From positions 310,001 through 374,000 of the forward strand of contig NZ_CP092520.1 of assembly GCF_022430525.1 (NCBI RefSeq): DNA of 64,000 nucleotides, in the 5' to 3' direction. The notes beneath the pieces are model-generated. The model searched no databases. It saw nothing but the letters and a program-made list of their open reading frames with translations, and was not told the DNA's origin. The stretch is from Cetobacterium somerae. GTDB taxonomy: Bacteria; Fusobacteriota; Fusobacteriia; Fusobacteriales; Fusobacteriaceae. A program made the position numbers and the translations under genes. The stretch's first letter is position 1; each line of letters opens with the position of its first letter. Positions 1 to 8,551 of this stretch are shown here, in pieces.

Positions 1-1225
1 CCTCAGGCTTTTCTTTTAAAATTTCTCTACAATTCCCTACATCTGTAGCTATAAATGGTATTCCACAAGCTAATCCTTCTAAGATACTAAGAGGTTGTCC
101 TTCTGAAATTGATGTAAGCATTAAAAAATCTAAAAATTTATAATATTCTTTTACATCTGCTCTACCAGTAAAAATAACATAATTTTTTAAATCCAAATTT
201 TCAACCAATTCTAAACATTCATTATAATATTCTTCATTTTCTTCTATTGGTCCTATTAAAAAAAGTTTTGTATTTCTAAGTTTAGGTAATGCCATTTTAA
301 ATCCTTTTAGCATCATTTTCACGTCTTTTATTGGTACAACTCTTAAAACTGAACCTATATTAAATCCTTCTCTTTTTTCTCTAATAACTTTTTCATAAGC
401 CTCAATATCAATACCATTTGGAATCACTTCACATTTTTTAAAATTTGCCCCATTTTCAATTTGTAGTTTTCTATTATATTCAAATAAAGATATTATTTTG
501 TCACATCTATCATAAGTTAATCTCGATAAAAAATAAAAAAAATCTATCCAAATTTTTTTAAAATCTTTCTCTATCCATTTAGCTCCAATAACTTCCTCTT
601 CTCTTTCACGAGGATAAATTCCGTGTTCTGTTAAAAGTAACGAGCCTCCATTTTTAAGCTTTGCAACTACTGATATATACCCAGAGTACCCCGTTGCCAC
701 AGGATGGTATATATCTGCTTTAGGTAAAGTTTCTTGAGATAGAGAAATCATATTCAAAAATATATTTCTATATGTCCAATAAAAAGTATTAAAACCTATT
801 TTACTATAATTCTCATTATAATATTTTAATAAACTATTCCAAAAACTTTTATTAATTATTATCTCTAATGGATTACCATATTTTTTATCTGATATTTTTT
901 CTATAATTTTTATGACTTCTTCAGAGTTAGTATTGTTAAAATTTAAAATTTTCTCTATATCTCCCTCTAATTTTTTGAAATCAAATCTATTTTTTAAAAC
1001 TTTAAATGGTGAAATTTCATAGTTTTTATCTAAAACTATATTTTTAATTTCTATTATATTTTTAGGTATTTCATATTTTATTTTTGCAAAATCCAAATTT
1101 GGTATTATACATACAATGGAAAATGTATGTTCCTCATTAGATTTTACTAATTCTTGAATCCATGAGGAAACTCCACCTACAACATATGGATAAGACCCTT
1201 CACATATCAAACAGATTTTTGCCAT
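1..1225 (-). CDS. pelF: PelF-like glycosyltransferase (C-terminus off the window)
   Basis: Cytosolic GT4-type glycosyltransferase that in Pel systems polymerises the Pel polysaccharide from UDP-sugars. The start is ATG at 1225 and reads MAKICLICEGSYPYVVGGVS, the characteristic PelF opening (LICEG.YPYV.GGVSSW). The reading frame stays open to base 1, giving about 408 codons, so the C-terminal end is missing. The start overlaps the end of the PelE-like gene by 19 nt, which implies translational coupling. It is the last visible gene of the Pel operon; pelG (the membrane transporter) would be expected beyond base 1. Family call is confident from the N-terminal motif and the neighbours; enzymatic role is from the family. 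Confidence 0.88.
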   Translation of the reverse strand, partial: MAKICLICEGSYPYVVGGVSSWIQELVKSNEEHTFSIVCIIPNLDFAKIKYEIPKNIIEIKNIVLDKNYEISPFKVLKNRFDFKKLEGDIEKILNFNNTNSEEVIKIIEKISDKKYGNPLEIIINKSFWNSLLKYYNENYSKIGFNTFYWTYRNIFLNMISLSQETLPKADIYHPVATGYSGYISVVAKLKNGGSLLLTEHGIYPREREEEVIGAKWIEKDFKKIWIDFFYFLSRLTYDRCDKIISLFEYNRKLQIENGANFKKCEVIPNGIDIEAYEKVIREKREGFNIGSVLRVVPIKDVKMMLKGFKMALPKLRNTKLFLIGPIEENEEYYNECLELVENLDLKNYVIFTGRADVKEYYKFLDFLMLTSISEGQPLSILEGLACGIPFIATDVGNCREILKEKPE

Positions 1226-2085
1226 CTTCTAACCTCTTTCAACATTTCATTATTATTTAAATCATAATAATATTTTTCTATAAACTCTACTGTAGTTTGA
1301 TCCAAGCTCTCATTTTTTATAATATCTTCAATAAGTTTATCGCATTCCATATAATTTTTCATATCTTTATATATATTTAAAAGATTATATTTATCTCTAG
1401 ACTCTATCTCCTTTTTAGATTTTACATAATATATATACTTTTTTTGATAAAATTCTAAAATTTCTCCAATTAAAAGTCCGGACGTACAGTAATCGTAATA
1501 TACTTCACAAATTTCATTTAAATTCTTTAGATTAGTTTTTTCTTTTATTAATTTTTGAAAATTTTCATCAATTTTATTTATCTCTGTTGCAGCATAGTGA
1601 ATAACTTCGATATCTTCATCCCATAAAGCTTTTTTTAGAACTTCAATCTTAAATTTTAAATTTTGCGTTTCAAATCCAATTAAAAAATTTTTCTTTTCTA
1701 CTGGAGTTCCAACAGCTAAAATATCATAAGCTCCTATTAAATTGAGATCAATAGAACTATTTACTATTATCTCTTTCTCTTCATTTAAAATATATTTTTC
1801 TAAATCTTCATTTATTTCAATCTCGCTTTTAAAGTAGTCTCTAAAAAATAAAAATTGATTTATTAAAATCATACAATAACCAATTACAGGAAAAATTAAA
1901 ATTAAGATGTCAAATTGCTTTTCTCCTGAAATTAATTTATTTAAATATATAAAAATTAAAGATAATGAGAAGTGGCAAATCCAAAAGTATGATCTAAAAC
2001 TTAAAACTTCATTTTTAAAATTATAAAATATTAGACTATCTAATATAAGAAATACACTTATAAATAATATATATTTTATTTTCAT
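1207..2085 (-). CDS. PelE-like membrane protein with helical repeats
   Basis: A 292-residue protein with hydrophobic segments near residues 4-22, 31-51 and 58-82, followed by a soluble, all-helical tail that looks like TPR/HEAT-type repeats (for example around residues 145-175 and 225-285). This matches the PelE layout: N-terminal membrane helices plus TPR-like repeats, acting with PelD, PelF and PelG in the inner-membrane Pel synthase. Sequence recognition alone is weak; position between the PelA-type deacetylase and pelF is the main support. Its first base is the last base of the upstream gene's stop codon (1 nt overlap), and its end overlaps pelF. Confidence 0.6.
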   Translation of the reverse strand: MKIKYILFISVFLILDSLIFYNFKNEVLSFRSYFWICHFSLSLIFIYLNKLISGEKQFDILILIFPVIGYCMILINQFLFFRDYFKSEIEINEDLEKYILNEEKEIIVNSSIDLNLIGAYDILAVGTPVEKKNFLIGFETQNLKFKIEVLKKALWDEDIEVIHYAATEINKIDENFQKLIKEKTNLKNLNEICEVYYDYCTSGLLIGEILEFYQKKYIYYVKSKKEIESRDKYNLLNIYKDMKNYMECDKLIEDIIKNESLDQTTVEFIEKYYYDLNNNEMLKEVRRWQKSV

Positions 2086-3914
2086 TATAAGTCCTCCAAT
2101 ATTATTTTAACTTCCGGCTCTTTTACTGTCACAATATAAAAAGATTCATTTTCACTAGTACTTATAAATTTAAAATCTCCACCTAAGACTTTAACTATTT
2201 TTTTATTCTTTACTTTAAAATGTGAATCAAATTTTCCTCTATAATTTTTTATATTTACCAATACCATATTATCTTTTCTTTCATATTCTACTTCGATATT
2301 TTCTATAATACTATAATCATATGTCATTTCACTTTGAATTTGTGATTTTAAAACTGGATAATTACTATTTACAGTTGAAAATATCTTTTCAAACTCTGCC
2401 TTTAACTCTTCCCAAGATTTTCCATTTCCTCTTTCTTTATCCATAATATCATCTGGATGTATAAAATGAGAAAGATACCCATACGCTCCAATAGCATTAT
2501 ATATTTGCCAAATAATTGTATCTGTATAAAAAAAACCTGAAGACATTCTAGGAAGAGAATATATATCCTTAAAATCTGGATCTCTTCCTACTTCTTGTAA
2601 AAGTAATCCAGGTTCATGTTCTCCATAAAAAATTCCACAAAATGCTTTTAATTTAGTAAATGTTTCAACTATTGCTTTTTTTCCACTTACAGGTAATAAG
2701 TTACTTGGTGCAACATAACTATAGATATTAAAATTTTCTCCATAAATATTTTTTATCTCATCTTTTGCTACTATTAATCCTTTTTTCATTGCATCAATAC
2801 TTTCCCAAGGAGTATACCCATAGTCCTCATAATCAATCTCTTTTTTCAAACCTAAAGAATAGTGATTATATCCATGTAATCCTAATTCTCCACCTACTGA
2901 CTTTAACTCTCTTCCTCTTTTACTAAGATCGTCGAATGTCTTTTTACCAACTTTAACTATTTTATCTTTAATAGTTAAATCATTATATTCTATTATAATA
3001 AATCCTGTCATTTTTAACCTTTGTCTTTCTGCAATTCCCATCATATCTTGCCACCAAATAAGATTAAAAAATTCTGAAGTATTCATTCCATATTCTTTTT
3101 TTATAATTTCATTTTGAACTACTGGAATTGGTGAGGGAAAATCATCAATTTGAAGTATTTTAGAATTTAAAATCGGAAAAAATGTAACATCCTCCACATA
3201 AGCTATAAGTTGTTTCATTATTCCTCTGAAAATTTTACCTTGAAATAGTGTAGTATTACTAAAAAATATTTTCCCCTCTCCATATTTTCTAATCCACATT
3301 AGTGGTTCATTAGTATCTGTTGTTGCTATTACATCTATATCTTTTTTTAGATCCATCTTTAGTCCAGAACTACCAAAAATAATACTTCCTGGTTTCAACT
3401 CTTTTAATCCTGGAAATATATCCTTTTTTAGATTGAAACTTTTAGTTTCAATAAATTCTCCTATTTTTTCTATACCAGCCATTTGATTAAATGGACTTCT
3501 ATATGATCTTTGAGTTATAAATAAATTTCCACCCTTTTCAATTTTATTTTTTATTCCTAAAAAATTTTCTTTTAATAATCCACTATAGTTTTCTACTGCT
3601 AAAATTATTAAACTATATTCCGAAAAATCTAATACTTCATCTGTAGAAATTGAAATAGAATCATACTTAACTTTTGAAAAATTAAAAATTTCTTCTAAAC
3701 CATTCTTTATATCTTGACTTCCTTCACTTCCATCTCCATATAAAATAAGATATTTTTCAGGTTTTTCTATTTTTAAATTTCCAGATATTGGATCAGGAAG
3801 ATTAAAATTATAAATTTGCTTTAAATTAAATAAATCTTCTAAATTTTTTATCCTTAACTCTTGAAAAAAGAATACTGTTATTAATACTAAACCTAATATA
3901 TATTTAGATTTCAT
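2085..3914 (-). CDS. Pel polysaccharide deacetylase-like protein (DUF2194/PelA deacetylase type)
   Basis: A 609-residue protein with one N-terminal membrane or signal segment (residues 4-18). Residues about 50-240 form a glutamine-amidotransferase-like/ThuA-like fold region. Residues about 250-510 form a NodB-like barrel: IDDFP at 256-260 fits the metal-binding Asp-Asp motif and HGYNHY at 347-352 the His motif. The C-terminal 90 residues look like a beta-rich domain. This is the layout of the DUF2194 proteins that supply the PelA deacetylase function in Pel clusters of Gram-positive bacteria. Partial de-N-acetylation of Pel makes it cationic. It overlaps pelD by 11 nt. The hydrolase half of canonical PelA is a separate gene at 5128-6027. 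Confidence 0.75.
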   Translation of the reverse strand: MKSKYILGLVLITVFFFQELRIKNLEDLFNLKQIYNFNLPDPISGNLKIEKPEKYLILYGDGSEGSQDIKNGLEEIFNFSKVKYDSISISTDEVLDFSEYSLIILAVENYSGLLKENFLGIKNKIEKGGNLFITQRSYRSPFNQMAGIEKIGEFIETKSFNLKKDIFPGLKELKPGSIIFGSSGLKMDLKKDIDVIATTDTNEPLMWIRKYGEGKIFFSNTTLFQGKIFRGIMKQLIAYVEDVTFFPILNSKILQIDDFPSPIPVVQNEIIKKEYGMNTSEFFNLIWWQDMMGIAERQRLKMTGFIIIEYNDLTIKDKIVKVGKKTFDDLSKRGRELKSVGGELGLHGYNHYSLGLKKEIDYEDYGYTPWESIDAMKKGLIVAKDEIKNIYGENFNIYSYVAPSNLLPVSGKKAIVETFTKLKAFCGIFYGEHEPGLLLQEVGRDPDFKDIYSLPRMSSGFFYTDTIIWQIYNAIGAYGYLSHFIHPDDIMDKERGNGKSWEELKAEFEKIFSTVNSNYPVLKSQIQSEMTYDYSIIENIEVEYERKDNMVLVNIKNYRGKFDSHFKVKNKKIVKVLGGDFKFISTSENESFYIVTVKEPEVKIILEDL

Positions 3915-5115
3915 CTATTTCAACTCCTGGAATAATTTCAGATACTCTTTTCATTAGAACTTCCTTACTCTCTTTATTAGCATTTACAAAAAGGAATTTT
4001 ATAGCTTCATTACTCATTCCAACAACATCTATATCTCTCACTTTTCCTTTCAATTTTTCATTCAACTCTTTTGGAGTAATTCCTGGATTTTCACCCTCTA
4101 AGGCTATATATTCAGATCCAAATAATTTTTTTCTTTTTTTATCCTCTTCTAATATATATGAAAAATATTGTAAATTATATATTCTTGTATTCTCGTATGA
4201 ATTTTTTAATGTTTCAATCTCTGCCTTATCAAAAGCATTTACTAAAGCGTTATTTATCCATTGACTGATTACCTTAAAAAGTTCTAATAAATATTTCTCT
4301 TGATTTCCATATTTTAATCTTTCTATATTTATAATTCCAACAACCTCTTCTCCTTTTAAAATTGGAGCTACATAGACAGGATTTTTTATATTTAAATCTC
4401 TATTTCCTTCAATAGTTTCTTTATTTTTTAAAACTTTAGAATAAATATCACCTTCTTCTACAACTATAAAATTTGGAATTATACTATTTCCAATTTTTAC
4501 TCTTGCTCTAAAGGTATTTCTTTCTTTATTATAAATATAAATTGAAACTACATCACTTCCTAAAAAATCTGTTAATATTTCTAAAATCTGAGTAAATATT
4601 TTTTCCACATTTTTAGTTAATATTGAAGATGTTATTTGATGCAAAGTTAAAATGCTCTCTTTACTTCCTACTATTCTACTTTTTAATCTTTCATTTATAT
4701 TTACTAACTCTAAATTTTTCTCTCTTTGATTTTTATTTTTCTCTTCTAATATTTTATTTTCATCCTTTAATTCATCTATTTTTTTTCTAAGATTATCTGA
4801 AAATCTTCCAAGAGATAAAGCAATAAAAAAGAAAATTAATACAAATTTATAATAATTAAAATCTAAAAAAAAGACTACTATATCATTTCCTAGCTGATAA
4901 TATGCAAGCATATAAAATAATGAAGCTATTATAACTGTTTGTAGACTAATATAAACCCCATATTTTAATGCCATTATTCCTATAATAATTGCTAATGGCT
5001 GCATATTCATATTTAAAAAATCACTTTTAAAATCTGAAAAGTAAAAAAATATTAAGTATACCCCTAAACAATATAAAATACTTTCAACTATACTTAAAAT
5101 AAATTTTTTTTTCAT
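3904..5115 (-). CDS. pelD: PelD-like c-di-GMP receptor of the Pel synthase
   Basis: A 403-residue protein with about four membrane helices in residues 7-105, a charged coiled coil at about 107-150, a GAF-like domain at about 155-300, and a C-terminal degenerate GGDEF-like domain. There is no GGDEF motif, but an RxxD inhibitory-site motif is present as RDID at residues 360-363. In P. aeruginosa PelD this site binds c-di-GMP and switches on Pel synthesis; Arg390 is a candidate for the second binding arginine. Tail and start overlap neighbours in a tight operon. Domain order, motif and context together make the call strong; c-di-GMP binding itself is inferred. Confidence 0.83.
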   Translation of the reverse strand: MKKKFILSIVESILYCLGVYLIFFYFSDFKSDFLNMNMQPLAIIIGIMALKYGVYISLQTVIIASLFYMLAYYQLGNDIVVFFLDFNYYKFVLIFFFIALSLGRFSDNLRKKIDELKDENKILEEKNKNQREKNLELVNINERLKSRIVGSKESILTLHQITSSILTKNVEKIFTQILEILTDFLGSDVVSIYIYNKERNTFRARVKIGNSIIPNFIVVEEGDIYSKVLKNKETIEGNRDLNIKNPVYVAPILKGEEVVGIINIERLKYGNQEKYLLELFKVISQWINNALVNAFDKAEIETLKNSYENTRIYNLQYFSYILEEDKKRKKLFGSEYIALEGENPGITPKELNEKLKGKVRDIDVVGMSNEAIKFLFVNANKESKEVLMKRVSEIIPGVEIDEI

Positions 5116-5127
5116 AAAATACCACCT

Positions 5128-6027
5128 CTAAAACTGTTCATAAGTGTCTATAGTGTCTAAGTAATAACCATCTACTCCTATGTCATCTAATTTCTTTTGA
5201 TAATTTTTGATAATTTTTTTCCATTGTGGACTCCAATATTTTATTATAAAATTACCCTTCCAATTTTCATTCTCTTTAACTATCCACTCAGGTAGTTTTT
5301 TATTCCAAGACGTCTGCCAATAATCTCTATAATTTTCTGCCTCTCCTATACTAAAGTAAGCAATTATCAATCTTCGGGTTCCATTTTTTCTTATTTTTAA
5401 AGAATCAATTTGTTCTTTTGTCAAAAATTTACCATTTAAACTAGGTTCTATAATTAATAAATCAAAATCTGTATTCTTTAAAACTCTATAATAATCATCT
5501 ATATTTTTAAATTTTTCAGGATTTAAAAGATATAAAAAATTTTTAACTTCCTTTAAGTTAGTTACATTTTTTAAACTATTTTTTTGAAGAGGTTGAAAAA
5601 TACTATTAGCACTATACGATGGAACTGCCTCTCCTATAAAATTATATTTTCGTGTATCTTTTAAAATTTTATTTCTAAGATTTTTAGCATTGGCATAATT
5701 TACTGAGAGTACAACTTTTCCCTCTTTTTCTATTTCGATTAAATTCTTTAAAAGATAATTTTTTTCATCTTCAGGAGTCTCTTCATTTATACCTCCCACT
5801 CCATAAAATAGTGATTCTTGTGAAACGCCTTCTACATTTTTTATAAAAATCTTATCCAATTTATCTCCATTAAAAAAAATATTAGTTCCATTTTGTGGCA
5901 CTAATATTTTTTCTTTGGATTGGATTTTTATTTGTTCAATAAGCTCTCTCATTTTATTTTTACTAATTTCATCACCTTTTATAAAAGATACAAATGAAAT
6001 AAATAGGAAAACTATGATTTTTTTCAT
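5128..6027 (-). CDS. Exported GH114/PelA-hydrolase-type glycosidase, apparently circularly permuted
   Basis: A 299-residue exported protein (signal peptide in residues 1-18). I chose ATG 6027 over an in-frame ATG at 6039 because GGAGAG sits 6-7 nt upstream of it. All conserved GH114/TM1410-family blocks are present but in unusual order: PQNG (44-47), ESLFYG (71-76) and GKVVLSVNY (103-111) come first, then DLLIIEPS (189-196), SIGEAENYRDYW (226-237), NFIIKYWSPQW (259-269) and GYYLDTIDTYE (287-297), where the protein ends. In the family as I know it the second set precedes the first. Likely cleaves alpha-1,4-galactosaminoglycan such as Pel. The conserved acids would be Glu71 and Asp291. It lies 12 nt upstream of pelD. 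Confidence 0.78.
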   Translation of the reverse strand: MKKIIVFLFISFVSFIKGDEISKNKMRELIEQIKIQSKEKILVPQNGTNIFFNGDKLDKIFIKNVEGVSQESLFYGVGGINEETPEDEKNYLLKNLIEIEKEGKVVLSVNYANAKNLRNKILKDTRKYNFIGEAVPSYSANSIFQPLQKNSLKNVTNLKEVKNFLYLLNPEKFKNIDDYYRVLKNTDFDLLIIEPSLNGKFLTKEQIDSLKIRKNGTRRLIIAYFSIGEAENYRDYWQTSWNKKLPEWIVKENENWKGNFIIKYWSPQWKKIIKNYQKKLDDIGVDGYYLDTIDTYEQF

Positions 6028-6047
6028 AAATCTCTCCATCCTTAAAA

Positions 6048-7334
6048 TTAATAGTTTTTTAATAACTTCTCTAAATAAACTGACTTCATCTGTTTGCTCG
6101 CCATAATCTTATGAACAGGAGATAGTTTTAAAATTGCTCCAAGTATAGCTGCCATAGCTCTATGACTAAACAAAGCTTTATTATCAAAAATTAACTCTTG
6201 AAGCATTCCTTTTTCTATAGCCATCAAAACTGATCTATGAACAGAGTTTATCGGAGTTATTACTCTTGTTTCACGAGGCATTAATAATATACTACTTTTA
6301 GGACAAGCTCTTCCACATACACCACATCCTAAACACAGCTCTTCTTGAACTACATATTCACTTTCTACTTTCTTTATTGCATTAACTGGGCAAACTTTTA
6401 AACACTTTCCACAGCTTACACATGTATCATGATTTATTTTAGGAATAAAATTTGTTGTTTCTACAGGATGCATCATCCCAAATTTTTTAGCCGCTACTAA
6501 AGCTTCGCAGCAACATCCACAACAATTACAAATAAATGTTACTCCTTCTCTAACATTTTCACCACATTGAACTAAATTACTATCATATGCTTGCTGAAGT
6601 AAGTCCATTCCTTCTATTTTATCAACTCTTCTTGCGTACCCGTTATTTATTAAAGAGTTTGCTACATTTCCAAAAGTCATACAAATATCCATTGGTGCAT
6701 CACAAGCTTTTCCCACATGTTGCATCTTGTGTCTGCAATAGCACATACTAATCCCCATATGATCTGATGTTTCTATTATATGGGAAGCTTTTTCATAATC
6801 TAAAACTTGAACTAAATTGTCTAAAGTATTTGAAGACATAGTTTTTTGCGCTTCTCTAGTTTTTTCTAGGGCATCTTCATTTATAAAAACTCTTCCTAAT
6901 TTTGTCTCAGAACTATAAAAAAGATCTTTTATAAAATCCTCTTCTACATTCATATACTGGTATAAAAGTTCACCTAAAAGTTTTTGATCAATATCTCCTC
7001 TAGTTCTCATCATAGAGAACTCTATAAATCCAGCCATTGGTGGTGGTAATATATAAGTTTGAACCCCTTTATGTATAGTATCTAATAAAATCGCTCTTGA
7101 TGCTAATGTATCCAAAATATTTTTAGCATCTTTTTCTGATATCTTCCAAATTGACGCTGCTTTTTTTACTGTAAAGGGTTTTATTGGAAGTTGTGCTACT
7201 AACTCTGCCTCTTTTTCTGAAAATAGTATCGCTAGTATATCATATAAGACTTTAGATGGTGGTGCTCCTTGAGGAAATCTATTCAGTCTCTCCTCTAAAC
7301 TTTTATATGCTGACTTACCTACAATATGGCTCAT
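6048..7334 (-). CDS. Winged-helix and 4Fe-4S ferredoxin-domain protein
   Basis: A 428-residue cytosolic protein. Residues about 25-95 look like a winged helix (helical, with VKKAASIWKISEKDAKNIL as a candidate recognition region). A cysteine group follows at CYC (198-200), CDAPMDIC (211-218) and the unusual CNCCGCCCE cluster (269-277), then two clear 4Fe-4S motifs, CVSCGKCLKVCP (305-316) and CLGCGVCGRACP (334-345). This resembles uncharacterised 4Fe-4S dicluster proteins of anaerobes; substrate and partner are unknown. It lies 20 nt upstream of the Pel hydrolase gene and 20 nt downstream of an EamA transporter, so read-through into the pel genes is possible. Confidence 0.7.
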   Translation of the reverse strand: MSHIVGKSAYKSLEERLNRFPQGAPPSKVLYDILAILFSEKEAELVAQLPIKPFTVKKAASIWKISEKDAKNILDTLASRAILLDTIHKGVQTYILPPPMAGFIEFSMMRTRGDIDQKLLGELLYQYMNVEEDFIKDLFYSSETKLGRVFINEDALEKTREAQKTMSSNTLDNLVQVLDYEKASHIIETSDHMGISMCYCRHKMQHVGKACDAPMDICMTFGNVANSLINNGYARRVDKIEGMDLLQQAYDSNLVQCGENVREGVTFICNCCGCCCEALVAAKKFGMMHPVETTNFIPKINHDTCVSCGKCLKVCPVNAIKKVESEYVVQEELCLGCGVCGRACPKSSILLMPRETRVITPINSVHRSVLMAIEKGMLQELIFDNKALFSHRAMAAILGAILKLSPVHKIMASKQMKSVYLEKLLKNY

Positions 7335-7354
7335 GTTTTCCTCCTAATTAACTT

Positions 7355-8218
7355 TTATCGTTTTTTGACTTCTGTTAATAGTATAGATGTAAAAATCAGT
7401 AATCCACCTATTATAACTTGAAAAGTCATCTTATCTCCCAATAGTAAAACAGAGAATAGTGCTCCAAATATTATCTCTGTTGTTAAAATTAAAGAAACTT
7501 GACTAGGATTAATCTCTTTTTGAGCATACGTTTGAATTGAATAACAGATGAAAGTATTAAAAAGAATTATATATACTAAGGCCAAAATCTGTTTTAATTC
7601 ATATGTTCTAGTAAAGATTGTTGCTCCTTCAAATATTATATTCAGCAAGATACCAATAATTCCTGCTGAAAACATTTGAAAACCATTAATCGTAAAGGGA
7701 TTTTTATTTTTTATCCGACTTCCTATAACTACGATTTGAAGTGCAAAGCATATCGCACATATAAATGTTAAAAAATCTCCAAAATTAATCGTTAAATTTT
7801 TTTCAAAAGAAAGAAATCCTATCCCTATAAAACACAGAATAGATGATAGTATATAAATTAATTTTGGCTTCTCTTTTGTAATGATCCATACAATATATGG
7901 TACAAAAATAACATTTGCCCCAGTTATAAAGGCATTTTTAGATGAAGTTGTGTAAACCAATCCAACCGTTTGAAAAGCAAAAGCTGAAAATAAAATTAAA
8001 CCAGCTATTAAACCTAAATTTTTTTCTGTTTTTTCAATTTTTATTTTTTTTACTCTCATAATACAAAACATAACTACTGCCGTTATAAAAAATCTTATAC
8101 CTAAAAACTCAAATGGCTTTATGCCACTATCTAAAATTATTTTCGTAGCTGGAAATCCACTTCCCCAAATCATGGCAACTAAAAGCAATAATAATTTACT
8201 AAAGTTTTCTTTTTTCAT
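7355..8218 (-). CDS. EamA/DMT-family transporter
   Basis: A 287-residue integral membrane protein with about ten hydrophobic helices and the two-fold repeat of the drug/metabolite transporter superfamily; the opening MIWGSGFPATKIIL is typical of EamA proteins. It probably exports or imports a small metabolite, but the substrate cannot be read from sequence. It begins just after the minE terminator and ends 20 nt before the iron-sulfur gene. A GGGGGAT ribosome binding site lies 5-6 nt before the ATG. No convincing promoter was found between it and minE. Confidence 0.85.
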   Translation of the reverse strand: MKKENFSKLLLLLVAMIWGSGFPATKIILDSGIKPFEFLGIRFFITAVVMFCIMRVKKIKIEKTEKNLGLIAGLILFSAFAFQTVGLVYTTSSKNAFITGANVIFVPYIVWIITKEKPKLIYILSSILCFIGIGFLSFEKNLTINFGDFLTFICAICFALQIVVIGSRIKNKNPFTINGFQMFSAGIIGILLNIIFEGATIFTRTYELKQILALVYIILFNTFICYSIQTYAQKEINPSQVSLILTTEIIFGALFSVLLLGDKMTFQVIIGGLLIFTSILLTEVKKR

Positions 8219-8261
8219 TTTTATCCCCCTGTATTATTTAATTTTTCTCCCCTAACCTATC

Positions 8262-8293
8262 AAAAAAAAATAGCACCGTAGTACTATTTTTTT
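8262..8293 (-). terminator. Intrinsic terminator of minCDE overlapping the minE stop
   Basis: On the minus strand an A-rich stem ends in TAGTAC, loop TACG, then GTGCTA and a run of nine T. The six-pair core contains one G-U pair and is closed by C-G around TACG, a UNCG-type stable tetraloop. The TAG stop codon of minE is part of the stem. Confidence 0.85.
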
Positions 8294-8538
8294 ATTTTTA
8301 TAGGTATATTCGCTATCAGTGCTGTTTCTCTTCCCGTTTCCGCTTCTTGAGAAACTTCAATATTTAAAGAATCCCTATCTATATCTACATACTTAGATAT
8401 TACTGCAATTATCTCATCTTTTAAAGTTTCAAGCATTTTGGGAGAAAGCATAGCTCTATCATGTATCAGTACTAACTTCAAACGGTCTTTAGCTACTGAA
8501 CTAGATTTTTCTTTATTCAAAAAACTAAAAAATCCCAT
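8284..8538 (-). CDS. minE: Cell division topological specificity factor MinE
   Basis: An 84-residue protein, the usual MinE length. The N-terminus MGFFSFLNKEKSS is the amphipathic membrane-targeting segment; residues 18-32 (AKDRLKLVLIHDRAM) are the MinD-activating stretch that competes with MinC; the rest is the dimerising topological-specificity domain. MinE stimulates MinD ATPase at the membrane and drives pole-to-pole oscillation so that the division ring forms at mid-cell. It is the last gene of minC-minD-minE, 13 nt after minD. The presence of MinE rather than DivIVA-only control fits a diderm-type Min system. Confidence 0.95.
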   Translation of the reverse strand: MGFFSFLNKEKSSSVAKDRLKLVLIHDRAMLSPKMLETLKDEIIAVISKYVDIDRDSLNIEVSQEAETGRETALIANIPIKIKK

Positions 8539-8551
8539 ATTTCGCCTCCCC

